NCBI GenBank assembly: GCA_020736575.1
Contig: JAGPYM010000039.1
Coordinates: 62,001-126,000, forward strand
From: Thelonectria olida
Taxonomy: Eukaryota > Ascomycota > Sordariomycetes > Hypocreales > Nectriaceae
Reading direction: 5' to 3'
DNA: 64,000 bases
Position numbers and translations under genes: made by a program. This document shows positions 34,543-46,700 of the stretch, one piece after another. The notes beneath the pieces are model-generated. The model ran no database searches, was not told where the DNA came from, and was given only the letters and a program-made list of their open reading frames with translations. Every line of letters begins with the position of its first letter. Within the stretch, counting starts at the first letter, position 1.

Positions 34543-35601
34543 TTAGTAGAACCGACGGCCGTAACCACCATAACCTTCATATTGGTCGAAGCCGCCTGGA
34601 CCGCCAAATGCTTGGTAGCCGTCGCCTTCCTTTCCACCGAGCCAGGTGTTAACACCAGTGCCCCATTTCTCTTGCGTGAAGCCCACCTCGATTGCGAGCC
34701 TTCGCCTCGCCGCAGAAAGGCCCTTGATCGCCTTTTTCAGTTGCTTGCTAGTGTGATGTTGATCTGTGAGCCGCATTTTGACCAACTGCTTGCCCATGTC
34801 TGGTGTGTTTCTCAGGACATCAAGCGCAGGGTCCTTGAGCGATCCCGGGGCGTTAACATGACCAGAGAGTTTGACATATCGAAGATTCTTGCATTTTCTA
34901 AGAAGAGCAAGTAAAGAGTCGTCAGTGAGTCCACGTGCACCATCGAGGCTGACATGAACAAGATTTGGGCACGCTGTCGCAAGACGGAGAATGGCTGCAT
35001 CGGACAAGGCACCGCCCTTGCCCGTCTCTGCATCTCCGGCCTGGAAGGACCGCAAAGGCTGATAAAAGAAAACTCCCATGGAGACGATGGCGTCGATGTG
35101 GGCACTATTGACTCCCACTTAGTTGCAAAGCCAGACGAATTAGCGGGCATGAACGATATGCTCACTCTGTGATGGGAAAACTTTCCCCAAAATGGATTTT
35201 CGTGATCCCCATCTTGAAATTTCGATCCTCCCATGACTGATCGGAGCCGAAGTAGGCGCTCTCCTTTGCGCTGTATTCTTCAGGCGTATACGGCTTCGGT
35301 GGTCTGCTCTGGGCCTTTCGGACGGGTATTGCCTAGCTGCCGCGACCCCTGATTAATGTTTCACTCAGTCAGCGCTATTAAACGCCACTTCATCTTTGTT
35401 TAATAAAGATGTGCCAGCTGTATCCGTATTTCGTCTTGCGATGACGAGCCAGCCTGTCCTACGTAAGCCCCCTACGTACTTGGTCGAGGGGTGTGATGAA
35501 CGAGTATGGCGAAGAGCGCGAGTCTCATAGGCCTGGACATCGGGGGCTTTCGAGCGAAGACGTTGGTGAATCTGGACCGGAGTTGAGTATTCCCAAGTCA
35601 T
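34543..35601 (-). CDS. Leucine-rich-repeat-like protein with Gly/Tyr-rich tail
   Basis: Three exons (complement 35389-35601, 35166-35332, 34543-35104) encode 313 residues. The middle exon reads EEYSAKESAYFGSDQSWED then MGITKIHFGESFPIT. The junction (GA+T) into DAHIDAIVSMGVFFYQPL keeps frame when the acceptor is CAATAG at 35105. Repeats of LRR character follow (LATACPNLVHVSLDGARGL, LRKCKNLRYVKLSGHV), as in the C-terminal half of F-box/LRR proteins. The tail has a TWLGG motif and a QAFGGPGGFDQYEGYGGYG low-complexity end. No F-box is visible. Similar small proteins are frequent in Sordariomycetes without known role. The first exon and start are least certain. Confidence 0.6.
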
Positions 35602-36209
35602 GATTGAAGGCGGTTGCAATTCTGAGAAGCCTGCTTGGTATCGCCGGTAGCTAAAAACACTGCAATGGAATATAATTAAAGGTATCAAGATGGGTCTGTC
35701 CCCCAGGCTTGTCCAACTCTTTGTGACGCAGTGGCTAAACTAACACCGCTTATTACACTTCGAGCCTTGTGGATAACTTAACAAGACGCGATCGTCAAGG
35801 GATGTAATCTGTGTACTACGTAGTAACGCTATTCTTCGTGACAATGCAGGTATTAGCGAAGGACTGACTCCATTCATAAAATGCATCCCGCCCGGGCTTC
35901 GCTGGAAGGATTCTTGGCCATGCACGAAACCTGTAGCCTTCAGTTGAGAAAAGAGAAAACGACCCGCTCCAAGCCATGAAGTGTTGACGTGATTGGACCC
36001 CGATGCATAATGCATTCATCTGCCGCATGGCCTTGATTGTGTTGGTTGACAATTGTCAGTGTTTATCCGCTTCAAAATCATTGGTCCATTTTGGAATTAA
36101 CGCCGAGGCTCGAGAGACATTTAAAATGCGGAGATTTTAGGTGCCGTCGTCGCAATATACATTTCTCGATCCAATTGTGACCTCTTACACGGGAAGACAA
36201 AGCTGCACC
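35602..36209. promoter_or_regulatory. Divergent intergenic region, no gene seen
   Basis: 608 bases between the LRR-like gene and the methyltransferase gene. Minus-strand ORFs here have no domain. Confidence 0.4.
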
Positions 36210-37582
36210 ATGGCCGACACAGCTTCTCCAGCAATTCCTGATGAAGAGGTTTGATCTTGTTCTGGTTCCAAAACGACCTCAACTGACTTGTGCAGCTCGA
36301 CGATAACCCGGATTCATTGTTCCAATCAGTATCACAAGCCTAGTCTGTTCTTTGACGCGGAAACTGACTCATAACGCCTTTGTGACAGGATGCGGCATCA
36401 TCAACACAGAGCATTACGACTAGTATTCTCGACTTCTGCCGTGAGAATGGCAGGACCTATCATAGATACAAGGCCGGAAGTGAGTAGATTGTGAATCGTG
36501 TATATCCGAGGCGGCATGCTGCTAAACTTGGTGTATAGAGTACGTTATGCCGAATGATAACACCGAGAACGAACGTCTAGGTACAGTGTCCTCCTCCAAC
36601 GATGAGAATGGCAGCACTCAATGGAATAGATCTCCAAAACTACATCTTTCTTGTCACCTTTGAAAACAAGCTCGGCCTGGCCCCATCGAATGATGCTGAC
36701 TCCAAAGTCAAACGAGTGCTGGATTTGGGAACAGGGACAGGAATTTGGGCTTTGGATTACGCCGATGAGCACCCAGAAGCCGAGGTCAAACACGACTATG
36801 CTGCGTCAGACAACTTTGCTGACATGACTAGGTTACTGGAATTGATCTCTCGCCAGTTCAGCCGGGATTGTGCGTACATCGTTCAAGCGTTCCTTACTGC
36901 AGACAAGCTCATGAATCTACAGCGTGCCCCCAAACGTTCAGTTTATCGTAGACGACATCGACGAGGAATGGAACTACACAAGGCCATTCGATTACATCCA
37001 TAGTAGAATGATGACTATGAGCGTCAAGGACTGGAAGGACTATCTCAAGAAGATCTTCGAGTGAGCCAAGACCGACTCTACTCTCGCTTTAAGCAAGCAT
37101 CTAACCTCATTAGCAATCTTGAGCCAGGCGGCTACGTCGAGCTACAAGAGGTCGACTCTTCTTTGACGTCCGACGATGGAACACTCACGACGAGGCATCG
37201 GCTTCACAAGTGGTGCAAGCTTTTGAACGAAGCATGTATCCAGCTGGGCCGCCCTATGGTACCTCTTGCACAGATCAAAGAGTACATGGCCGAAGCTGGT
37301 TTCGTTGACATTGTTGACACACATTTCAAATGGCCAACAAACCAATGGCCCGAGGACAAGAAGCTCAAGACAATAGGGCAGTGGAATAACATCAACACCG
37401 GATACGCTCTGGAGGGAGCTGCTCTGGCCCCGTTTTCTAGGGTTCATGGATGGTCACGAGAAGACATCGCTGCGTTCGTTGCCGGTGCCAGAATGGAATT
37501 GAACGACCCGGCTATTCATGCCTACTGGCCAATGTATGAGTGTGTTTTGCTGGTTGGAGATATCGTTGCTAACAACTACTAG
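36210..37582 (+). CDS. SAM-dependent methyltransferase, LaeA/Tam1-like
   Basis: Eight exons (36210-36248, 36296-36328, 36389-36479, 36539-36580, 36630-36784, 36832-36869, 36923-37060, 37114-37582) give 334 residues. All seven introns have GT..AG ends and preserve frame. The N-terminus MADTASPAIPDEE and the region TYHRYKAGKYVMPNDNTENERLD are typical of this fungal family. SAM motif I is VLDLGTGTGIWALDYADEHP, followed by VTGIDLSPVQP and QFIVDDIDEEW. Then comes LEPGGYVELQEVDSS. The family contains the secondary-metabolism regulator LaeA but also many enzymes of unknown target, so the symbol is not assigned. It lies beside a Pth11-like receptor gene; a joint role is only conjecture. Confidence 0.87.
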
Positions 37583-38041
37583 TGTTTCTATGTACGGGAG
37601 GAAGCCTGCACCTTGAGCCGGATATTCGCATTGGGTAGTATTACTTGAGGCGAACGACGGCTGCTGTCCGTAGTAACAAGTAGTGCTTAGTTGATGCGGC
37701 TTGGAAACATGAGATTGATTCTGGAAAGAAAGCCCTCAAGGATCGTCAAGGTGATACTCACCAATGGCTTATGCTATTGCCAACAAATAACCACGACCCC
37801 GCCTAGAATAATCGGACGGGAATAGCTGCAAGCACTTCTGTCAAATGACTCGTTCGGACGGTGCCAGGACTAGACTTGCTAGTCATCCATCCCACCATCC
37901 CGGGCAACCGGCGCCTCTAGTCTACAAAGCGCGTCTTCGATGTCACCCCTCATCTTTCCCAATATTCTCACCGATCCCCGCGCGCTGACACTCAATCCTT
38001 CTCGATGCTCTCGTCTTTCTCCCTTCGCCAAAGACCCAATC
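37583..38041. other. Intergenic, no gene seen
   Basis: Flank between methyltransferase and seven-TM genes. An in-frame ATG at 37940 could extend the latter by 34 residues. Confidence 0.4.
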
Positions 38042-39398
38042 ATGACAGGGCTGGTTCCCAACGTCTGGGCCGCCATTATTATTCCCATTCCTGCTGCGAC
38101 TCTGGCGCTCATTCTCAGACTCAAGGCCCGACGGATGACTAGGATGGGCATGGGCTATGACGATGGCCTGTCGATCCTTGCCTGGGTAATCTCGTCATTC
38201 CGCTTGCTGGAACGTTTTACTCACTCGCAACTCCACCATAGATCTTTGCAGTTTCATACTCGGCCAGCCTTATCTTATGTGCGTACTCGACCCCTTCCCT
38301 CCCCTTTCTCTTATCCGCCATCATTCATGACATATAGGGGCGTCGCGCTACAAGCTTGGCCAGAAGCTCGAGTCATATGACGACAGACGAATCGACTTTT
38401 ATCTTGAGAAGTCGCGCTTGATCTTGTGGATCAGTGAATTCTTATATGCCTGGTCAATCTTCTTCTCGAAACTCGCGGTGCTCACATTCTACCGGCGACT
38501 GTTCCAGTTGTCATCCATTCGTATTCCTATCATTATTTGTATGGTTGCGTGTATTCTGTGGATCATTCTGCGTACATTCTTCACAATCTTTCACTGTATC
38601 CCCGTCCAGGCTTTCTGGAACACGGCTATCTCGAATGCCCGCTGTCTCACTAACATCGCCAAGTTCTACCTTGGGACAGATTTAACACACTGCTTGATGG
38701 ATTTTATCATCTTGGCTCTACCCATCTTCGAGGTTACTAGGATCAAACTGCCAGCAGGCCAAACTGTTGCTGTTGCTGGCCTATTCGCTTCTGGATCTCT
38801 GTAGGTTTTCCCTCGTCCTCTCTTGTTCGACAATTTCTTACAACGTATTGCAGTGTTGGTATTGCCTCGATTTTCCAAATTGTTGCGTCTCAGAAATATC
38901 GTCCTGGGACCAGAGAGCTGCCATACGAGCTCGCCCTGTCATTAGTTTGGGGGAATGTAGAAGTGCATTTGGCTGTATTTGCTAGTAACAGATCCCCCCA
39001 TCCCTTTGAACACAGCTGTATTCCTCTCATAACTTACCGACCAACCGGCTCCAGGTTCCCTCATACTACTGCGACCAATTTTCCGCAAGTTCATTCCGGG
39101 ACTTTCCTCGGGAAACAGCTATGCTACCAGCCGGCCCAGCGTCGCCTTTCAAGCTTCCACCAGTTACAGAAATGTCCCTCGGAGGGCTACAGAGGCCTCA
39201 ACTGAGGAAACTCCTCACAGCACCGTTACGCGCGAGCTTACCCATGGAGGTTGCAATGCAATTGACTTAGCAGGTTCAAAGGAGGATGTCTCAAGATCCC
39301 TGCGAGGGTGGGTGAATCACGAAGAGTATCACATGTCCGGCCTACCAGGGCGACAAGGGATACTTCCAGCTCCTGGCAACGTGGTGCCTGTTGATTAA
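38042..39398 (+). CDS. Pth11-like rhodopsin-domain seven-TM protein
   Basis: Five exons (38042-38185, 38242-38278, 38338-38800, 38854-38984, 39055-39398) encode 372 residues. The start MTGLVPNVWAAIIIPIPAAT leads into helix 1. The loop motif MGMGYDDGLSI, LWASRYKLGQKLESYDD and LWISEFLYAWSIFFSKLAVLTFYRRLF are the standard pattern of the fungal rhodopsin/Pth11-like family. Further helices include IIICMVACILWIILRTFFTIF, FILGLAL-type DFIILALPIFEV and AVFASSLILLRPIFRKF. A polar serine-rich cytosolic tail of about 100 residues ends PGNVVPVD. Pth11 of rice-blast fungus senses surfaces during infection; most relatives lack the CFEM domain, as here. The last intron (38985-39054) was chosen because it restores the LRPIFRKF motif. 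Confidence 0.82.
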
Positions 39399-40040
39399 AT
39401 TAGTCTGCTATAAATGGAATAATTATACAAGCCGATTGCAAACACCAGACTGTAGTTTGGCCAGTTCTGAAAGTGACCTGAAGAATTAAGAGGCATAGGC
39501 CAATCAACTGATTAGCATTGATCGCCACCCTGTTCGCGAAAGTAGGCCAGCCCGTTTCTCGAAGTCAGGGATGTAGTTTGAGAGCCATGGTGGTGTTTCT
39601 TAAAGAGGACAGCTGAGGGTTGGTGACTTGAGCTGTTGTCGTAATAAGCCGGAAAAAACTTCTTATCTCGGCATCTCTAGGGTATTATCCTCTCCAGGGG
39701 AGAATCCCCGACCTGCTGTCTGAAGAATATCACGCCTATGGTGCACGAACCCGCGAGATGTGATCCATGGTTTGATCACCTCAACCGCGGCCTGACCGTT
39801 GTAGACGACTCAGGTGTGCATGATGGACTGGCAGTGTACAGAGTAAATGTATGATTTGGAATTCCAGGAGGAAAGTGTTTAGAATCACATGACGCCCTAA
39901 GTCACTGCGCAAATTCGACCTCACGTTGCGTGTTGGCTCAGAAGTCCATATTCCATAAAGTAGATGCCACTACATGTCAATCAACAACCAATAGCCAGAA
40001 TAACAGCGCGCTGATATTTTGCTCCTGCTTACCTCTCGGC
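39399..40040. other. Intergenic, no gene seen
   Basis: Convergent flank between the seven-TM gene and the glucarate dehydratase gene. Nothing recognised. Confidence 0.4.
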
Positions 40041-41312
40041 TCACCACTTTGGGATCTTGGCCGAAAAGTCTGGCTGGAACTTTTTCATGTAGGTGGTGTC
40101 GTCCCTCTTTCGTACGCCACAATCGAGATACTGCTGGTGAAGACGAGCCAGCTTCTCCCTATCGAGCTCAATTCCCAATCCAGGTCCAGAGGGCACAACC
40201 ACACCTCCATCGACCCATTTCAAGGCGTTGTCGATGATGACATCCTCGTCGCGACGCTTCCACGGCCAGTGCGTGTCGCAGGCGTAGTCAAGATTGGGGG
40301 TTGCAGACGCCAGGTGCGTCATGGCAGCAAGGGAGATACCCAAGTGGCTGTTCGAATGCATCGAGAGACGCATCCCCCACGTTGCGCAGATGGAAGCCAA
40401 TATCTGAGACTTCCGGAGGCCTCCCCAGAAGTGATGGTCCGACAAAATCACCTGGACAGCATCCTGCAGTATAGAAGGCGGAAGGTGGTTAAAGGCGACC
40501 ACGGCCATGTTGGTCGCGAGGGGCATCGAGGCCTCTTTCGCCACAGCCGCCATGCCTTCGATCTCTGGGGCCGGATCTTCCAGGTACTCGACGATGCCTT
40601 CGAGCTCTTTGGCAACCCACTTGGACGTCTCGACAGTCCACGCAGCATTGGGGTCAAGTCTTAGCGGCAAGCCTGGAAACGCACCGTGCAGTGCTTTGAC
40701 AGCCTCAACCTCTTGCGCAGGTGGGAAAACACCTCCTTTGAGCTTGATTGCCTTGAAGCCATATTCATCAATGATCTTGCGGGCTTGTTCTACTACCCCG
40801 GCAGGATCAAGTGCTGCACCGTACTCGTCGTCCGGCTCGCCGGGGTGTCCTTTCCACTTGTAAAAGAGGTACGCCGAGTACTGGACATTGTCTCTCACAC
40901 GGCCGCCAAGTAGGTCGCTTACTGGGACTCCAGCTAGCTTTCCCTGTATATCGAGGCATGCAACCTCAAAGGGGGAGAAGAGCTTGTCAGCGACAGATGC
41001 CGTGGTGACCATGCCCGCCATGCCATCGCCACCAGTGCTTGTGTCGTCCGTGAGAGAGTCTGTGCATTTCTTGTAAATGGCATTTGTGTCGTACACCGAG
41101 CAGCCTTTGATCTGTTCCGCTGCTTTGCTCAGACGGCTTAGATGAGTTGAATCGCCATAGGATTCGCCCAAGCCGTAATAGTCATCCGTAACGACTTCGA
41201 TAATGCTGCGCAATGCGAATGGTTCGTGCACGCCGGCACTGTTCAGCAGGGGCATGTCATGAAATGCCACGGGCGTGATGATGATGTCTCTGATAGTAGC
41301 GCGTTGGGACAT
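40041..41312 (-). CDS. Glucarate dehydratase-like enolase-superfamily enzyme
   Basis: Single exon, 423 residues, the usual length. Enolase-superfamily residues are in place: KLK (Lys190/Lys192) in AIKLKGGV, metal ligands Asp220 (LRLDPNAAW), Glu245 (YLEDP) and Asn268 (ATNMAVV). Asp292 (SDHHFWGG) and the general base His319 in SMHSNSHLGIS, followed by MTHLASATPNLDY, are also present. This combination marks the glucarate dehydratase branch, which removes water from D-glucarate or a related aldarate to give the 5-keto-4-deoxy acid. No targeting signal, so cytosolic. It is divergent from a Dal5-type permease gene, which could import the substrate. Substrate specificity among sugar acids is not certain. 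Confidence 0.87.
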   Translation of the reverse strand: MSQRATIRDIIITPVAFHDMPLLNSAGVHEPFALRSIIEVVTDDYYGLGESYGDSTHLSRLSKAAEQIKGCSVYDTNAIYKKCTDSLTDDTSTGGDGMAGMVTTASVADKLFSPFEVACLDIQGKLAGVPVSDLLGGRVRDNVQYSAYLFYKWKGHPGEPDDEYGAALDPAGVVEQARKIIDEYGFKAIKLKGGVFPPAQEVEAVKALHGAFPGLPLRLDPNAAWTVETSKWVAKELEGIVEYLEDPAPEIEGMAAVAKEASMPLATNMAVVAFNHLPPSILQDAVQVILSDHHFWGGLRKSQILASICATWGMRLSMHSNSHLGISLAAMTHLASATPNLDYACDTHWPWKRRDEDVIIDNALKWVDGGVVVPSGPGLGIELDREKLARLHQQYLDCGVRKRDDTTYMKKFQPDFSAKIPKW

Positions 41313-42017
41313 GGTTTCTGATTAAAACACAACTGTATGAATACTTGGATTGGGACAAGGGCGATGGCCTAGACGGTTGGATATCACAACCTCACTCGAT
41401 ATTGTCTCTCTTTTAACCGGAAGAACTACCGATGCTCCGACATCACACCATCCATATCCGTCCTGCTGCATTTGCGGGGTGGTTGGGAATTTGCAAAGCA
41501 GCTCGTCACGAGTCTTGATCAATACTACGTTGAATGGTTTTCCGATGGCTTTGGAGTCATCCGAGGGACGTCTTCAAGGAAAAGGGAAGGAAAAGCGAAG
41601 GGAACCCCAAAGAGACAAGGGTCTCTCGTCGAGCACAGCGACGGATATGGCCCGGACGAGGCCGTGATTGGACGCTTATCCGCACCCCCATCACGTAGAT
41701 CGGCAGAGCGTGGCTGATCATCAGCTAAGTTGGCTGAACCGAGCCGGACTCGTGTTTTCCTGCGCCCGTCCATGAACCCTCTCCTCCAACCCCGCACTTG
41801 TTGATGGGAGGTCCATTTAGAATGCTGCCAAGTCTGGGGTATTCTGGGGTAGCGGAACAAGTTAAGCTGTGCATGGATATCTCAGACGGTGGTCCGAGTA
41901 TAATATCTCGCCCAGTCCCGTCCATGGTCCTCACAGAGTTGTCCCAAACCAAGACACCTTCTGCGTCTGTCCGAGTTGAAGCCATTAGACCATCTCGTCC
42001 TCGGAACCCTTCTCACA
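41313..42017. promoter_or_regulatory. Divergent promoter of dehydratase and permease genes
   Basis: 705 bases between the two starts. Antisense ORFs here show no domain. A shared promoter would let both genes respond to the same sugar acid. Confidence 0.45.
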
Positions 42018-43797
42018 ATGGCTCCCAAAAGCTCAATCGACAAGAGCGACATCGATGTCACCGACCACAAGCCGTCTCACCTTGAGAATGCATCTGAAGC
42101 CATTGACATTGCCGGCTTTCGCGTCTTCGGTATAGACCCTGACGATGCAGATTTCTTTACCAATTTCCCCGAGGAAAAACGTAAGAAAGTCTTTCACAAG
42201 GTAGAAGGTTCAAATCTTATGCAGAAAAGCCCCAGAGGCTGACATTCTAACTAGCTCGATATTCGACTTGTACCAATGCTGGCACTTTTGTACTTGATTT
42301 GCCACATCGACCGAGCCAACATCGGCAATGCAAAGATCGAGGGCATGGTTGACGACTTGGGCATGACGGGGGTGCAGTATAACACTGTGCTATCCATCTG
42401 TAAGTGCTGTCAATAGAGTCGATGCTCTTTGTGCGGACGTGCTGACAGGCGACACAAGTCTTTATTCCTTACGTCTTGTTCGAAATTCCCAGCAACATTG
42501 TGCTCAAGAAGTTCAAGCGCCCATCCATGTACCTTGGTATCCTCACCACTTGCTGGGGCATTATCATGACCTGCACGGGCTTCGTTAAGAGCTTCGGTGG
42601 CCTGATGACTACGCGAGTGCTCCTCGGTATCTTTGAGTCAGTACCCCCTGTGGCCTCTCACATTCCCTGCTAACAATATTCTGGGTAACAGGGCCGGATT
42701 CTTCCCTGGTGCCATCTATCTCTGCTCGTACTGGTACATGCCCAAGGACCTATCGGTTCGAATCTCATACTTTTACTGCGCGAGCGCTCTATCCGGTGCG
42801 TTTTCTGGATTGCTCGCCGCGGGCATTGCCGAGATGGATGGTGTTGGCGGCTACGAGGGATGGCGTTGGATCTTCATTCTCGAAGGCCTGGCAACCGTCG
42901 TCCTTGGTGTTGCATGCTTCTTCCTGCTTATCGACACTCCCGCTCTATCCACGCGGTGGCTAGAACCTGATGAGATCCGATATCTTGAGCTTTCCATGTT
43001 CATCAAAGAAGGAGGAGGCTTTCGCGAGGAGACCAGCGTCAAGTGGAAGGATCTCAAGATGGTTCTCACAAACTGGAGGGTTTACGTGCAAGCCTATTTC
43101 CTCGTGTGCCAGTCGGCTCTCTCTTATGGTACGTCAACCCATGGTCGGCTCTTGGAGAGCGTCACATTAACCAAAGGGACCAGGTACCAAATTTACTCTT
43201 CCAAGCATCACCAAGGCCATGGGCTTCAGCAATACCACGGCCCAGCTTACCTCTGCTCCCCCGTATGTTGCTGCCGCCATATCGGCCATTGTCTTTGCGA
43301 AGTTCTCCGACCGCTTCTTCTGGCGCATGCCATTCGTGGCTATCCCTATGATCATCGTTACGGTCGCCTATTCCATCATCATCTCATTGAAAGGCGAACT
43401 CCAAGAAAAGAGAGCGGTAGCTTACTTCTCGGTTGTTCTCGCCGTTATTGGTATCTACCCGATTCAAGCAGCAGCCGCCTCTTGGAATGCAAACAACATT
43501 GCCCCGTCTTCCCGACGAGCTGTTGGCATCGCCCTGATGAATTGCGTTGGCAACGTCGGTGGCATTGTGGGAAGCTTCATGTATCTCGAGAAAGAGAAGC
43601 CCAAGTACTACACGGGATTCGGTCTTAGTTTGGCATTTGGTGGTACAGGGTTGATTGTTGCTCTGTTGCTTGAGTGGAGTTACAAGGTAGCAAACGCGCA
43701 CAAGGCCAAGATTGCGGATGAGGCAAAGGCCAAGTACACTGACGAGGAGCTGTTTGACATGGGAGACAGGTCTCCTCTTTTCAAGCATATCCTGTAA
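42018..43797 (+). CDS. MFS permease, Dal5 (anion:cation symporter) family
   Basis: Five exons (42018-42200, 42255-42399, 42459-42636, 42692-43128, 43184-43797), four introns of 54-59 nt, 518 residues. After a 60-residue cytosolic tail, the signature ICHIDRANIGNAKIEGM marks the Dal5/allantoate permease group. Twelve helices follow with FEIPSNIVLKKF, LLGIFEAGFFPGAIYLCSYWY and GYEGWRWIFILEG. Then come AAASWNANNIAPSSRRAVGIALMN and a polar C-terminal tail. The family carries organic anions such as allantoate, nicotinate, pantothenate and tartrate. Divergent arrangement with a glucarate dehydratase-like gene suggests uptake of an aldarate (inference). Confidence 0.88.
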
Positions 43798-46700
43798 AGG
43801 TCGGTGTTGAGGAAGGACTAGGGGCCTGGAGAAGGGGATTCTCAACATCTTGGTTATGCATAGGTGGTACTTGACAGTTAGTGTGATTCGATTGGAAATT
43901 GATCGATACTGAAGGCTTTTTAAAAGACTCTTCTTGTATTAAACGTTCTGCTACTGTTCCTGAAGGCCTCTTTTGCTTCTGTTATTATGAACAAGCTGTC
44001 CTCTCTATCAAGGGCGAGTTACTGGCATACACAAGGGCACTCTCTCTTTGCTTCCTTCAATGCTGACATCGTGTATCAGCATAATTATCCACATGTCGCG
44101 CATAACGAATGGCTGGCCTGGCTCGGTTTGCAAGATAGCTCTCCGGTAGATATCGTTTCCAAGAACAAGGCGCAGGGCATAATCTTAGCTTCATATCCAA
44201 CATCTTGGGCCGTTGGCAAGAAATCCTCGGCAAGAAACGTGACTATTACGGCCACATCCAACATCTAAACATTTCCTCCGTTAGTCCTTTCACTTCTAGT
44301 GCCAAGAAAAACAAGAGTCATCTTGCACAGTGTTCCACCAATCTTGAGACCAATTCCATGCAATGTTTTGACCTGGATTTGAAAGCTTCGGAAAAGCGCC
44401 TTGCGGATACGCAAGGGTCTTCTGCCGACGGATAAGCATTCAATGGGAGTGCCGAGCCACGGGAAACCCCGGAAACGTGGACGTGACGCAAATCCATGGG
44501 GATTAGGCTAAGGGTACGAGTTCTAGTATCGTATCTAACTTGGTTGGTACGGAGCGGACAATGGCTATCCATCCCATCTCGTCATATATACCTCGCCAAA
44601 GTAAGTGATCCAACCTCTGGCTGTCGAGCTGAGACATTTCGCTGACCGCTTTTAATAATTACAATATCCCCCTACCACAAGCGCCGGTCAGCTGCGACGT
44701 CGAACCAGCACTCATCTTGGAACCGATAATTAGCTAACAATTGTAAGAAAAAGGGTTGGTGTATTAGTGTACGCTTTCATCGATAAACCAGTGCTTCTCA
44801 CCGTCTCGTCGTTCTCGACACAACTATACCGCAGCGGTGCAATCCGTATCTACAACGAGCCTACCTGAATCTTATCGTCAACTCTGGATGTCACCCCTAC
44901 AATTTTCTTCCGGCAACGTTGTGGACCAGATAGTGACGACGAGGTTAATGATGAAGATGACAATGCAGCCGGACGGGACCTTGGATTGACGACGAGACGG
45001 CGTGGACTGGACCGATGTTGTCTTGTTGGAAGCGAGTAATACCCCGCGGGACCGCGAGCTGGGCTATTCGCCGAGCTCCATTGCCATATCGCGTCGATTA
45101 TGTAGCGATGGTGTGTGTGTGTGTGTCTTCGGCGGAAAAGGGGATGCGCTTTGTTGGTTCTAAGATGAAAGCAGCCGCTGCCTGGGCTTGTTGGAATTTA
45201 TATAACACAAGTTTTAGTACGCCAAGCCGTCATCGCCACCTTACTTGACCGTTATCCTAGCAAATACCTGCCTGTTGGTTGCGCTCAGCCAAAGGATCAG
45301 GGCTGATGGTGCTCATTGGGCCCCAGTTGACAACACATTGGCAGAAGGATTCGGTCATTTCCCTTCTTGATTAACTATACAAAAGGCTGGAACAGCCCAG
45401 TTGAAGAAAACCCCAAAGATACGATCCCTGAATTTTGGCAAATGACTGAGGAGGGAGGTCGCTCGGCCTGTTACGGCAACCTCAAAGCCGCGACACTCAA
45501 TGCTGTCCAATCCTACTCCTCTAGTCTGATAAACTCAAGATTTATCAATGACTTATTCATGGAAACAAACCCGTAGACGGAAGGCGAAGCGTTCTGATGG
45601 TGGCCTTATTCCGCCGAGTGTTGCTCGACGTGCGACTTCAGTGAGTCCCGGTTGTATTGTCACGGGGCTCGCTCAATTTGATGAGCGGAGTGAATTAATC
45701 AACTTAAGCAAATGCAGCTTAAAGACTGTTTTTGCCCACCAACGAGCCTCATCTCGCACTAGCCACTGGGTACCGATCTTGTCAACCTCTTTCTTTGAGA
45801 CAGTAGGCATAGCCCTAAGCCCACTACCCGTCCAAGTTTCAGCCCAACATATTTCACGGTGGTGCCAACGTGTCACACCACCCCATTGAAGCTACCTAGC
45901 GAAGTGGAAGCCATTCAAGCTCTTCGGGTGCCGAGTTTCCTTTGGCAGAGATCTCTCCGTGTATAGTGCCATAGATGTAGCAAGGTCCTGCAATCTTGCC
46001 ATGTCATCTACAGTGCAGATACGACTTTTCGGTCGCGCCTATATTACGCCCCCACGTGACAGACATGCCACTGTGAGAGTATGCATGTGCTATCTTGTCC
46101 AGAAATATGTCCTTGGCGGAAACTCCTTATCATCTGTACTTCTTAGAATTTGATCCGCGTGTTAAAGGTCCCCTCATATTCCCCTAGTGCGAGACGGCTA
46201 TGATTTAGATTGTGTCGCCAGCATAATGTGGCACGAAGACATCTCGCACCTTTTCTCCTGTCGAGTAGCAGATCAGGGTTGGTAGAGGATATTCTACAGA
46301 CCTGGGAACCTACATGCAGAGATCTTTCGGTAGTCAAATTATACGACAACTCACTTCGTAGAACACATGCTCTATTGGCTTACTATAGTTCGCCACAATA
46401 TCTACACGTAGTGACTTGGGTTCGACGAGCCCAAGAGAAGCGACCTGAAAGACGCAAACACGCCTACTAGACACTGATAGACTCTCGGGAGTCGGCAGGC
46501 CAATCTCGAGTGGCAGCTGAAGATGGAACCATGGTTCTTTCGTCCTTGCCCGATGGGGACAACCCCAACCACGCTTGGACTCGACTTGTTAAGCAAAGCT
46601 CGCTAAGAACAAGACTTGACTAGGATGTTTGAGTCGAGACAAAGGCCGAAATGTTCACCGGCCCACTCGCCTGGGAACCGCTTGCACGCGCGCGAGTGGG

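Noticed and set aside
42633..43628. 331-codon unspliced ORF in the permease gene
   Set aside because: It reads through two introns and loses the membrane helices after 43128. The spliced model restores the family sequence.
46413..46432. GGGTTCGACGAGCCC hairpin, resembling a tRNA T-arm
   Set aside because: No acceptor stem, anticodon arm or polymerase III A box could be matched around it.
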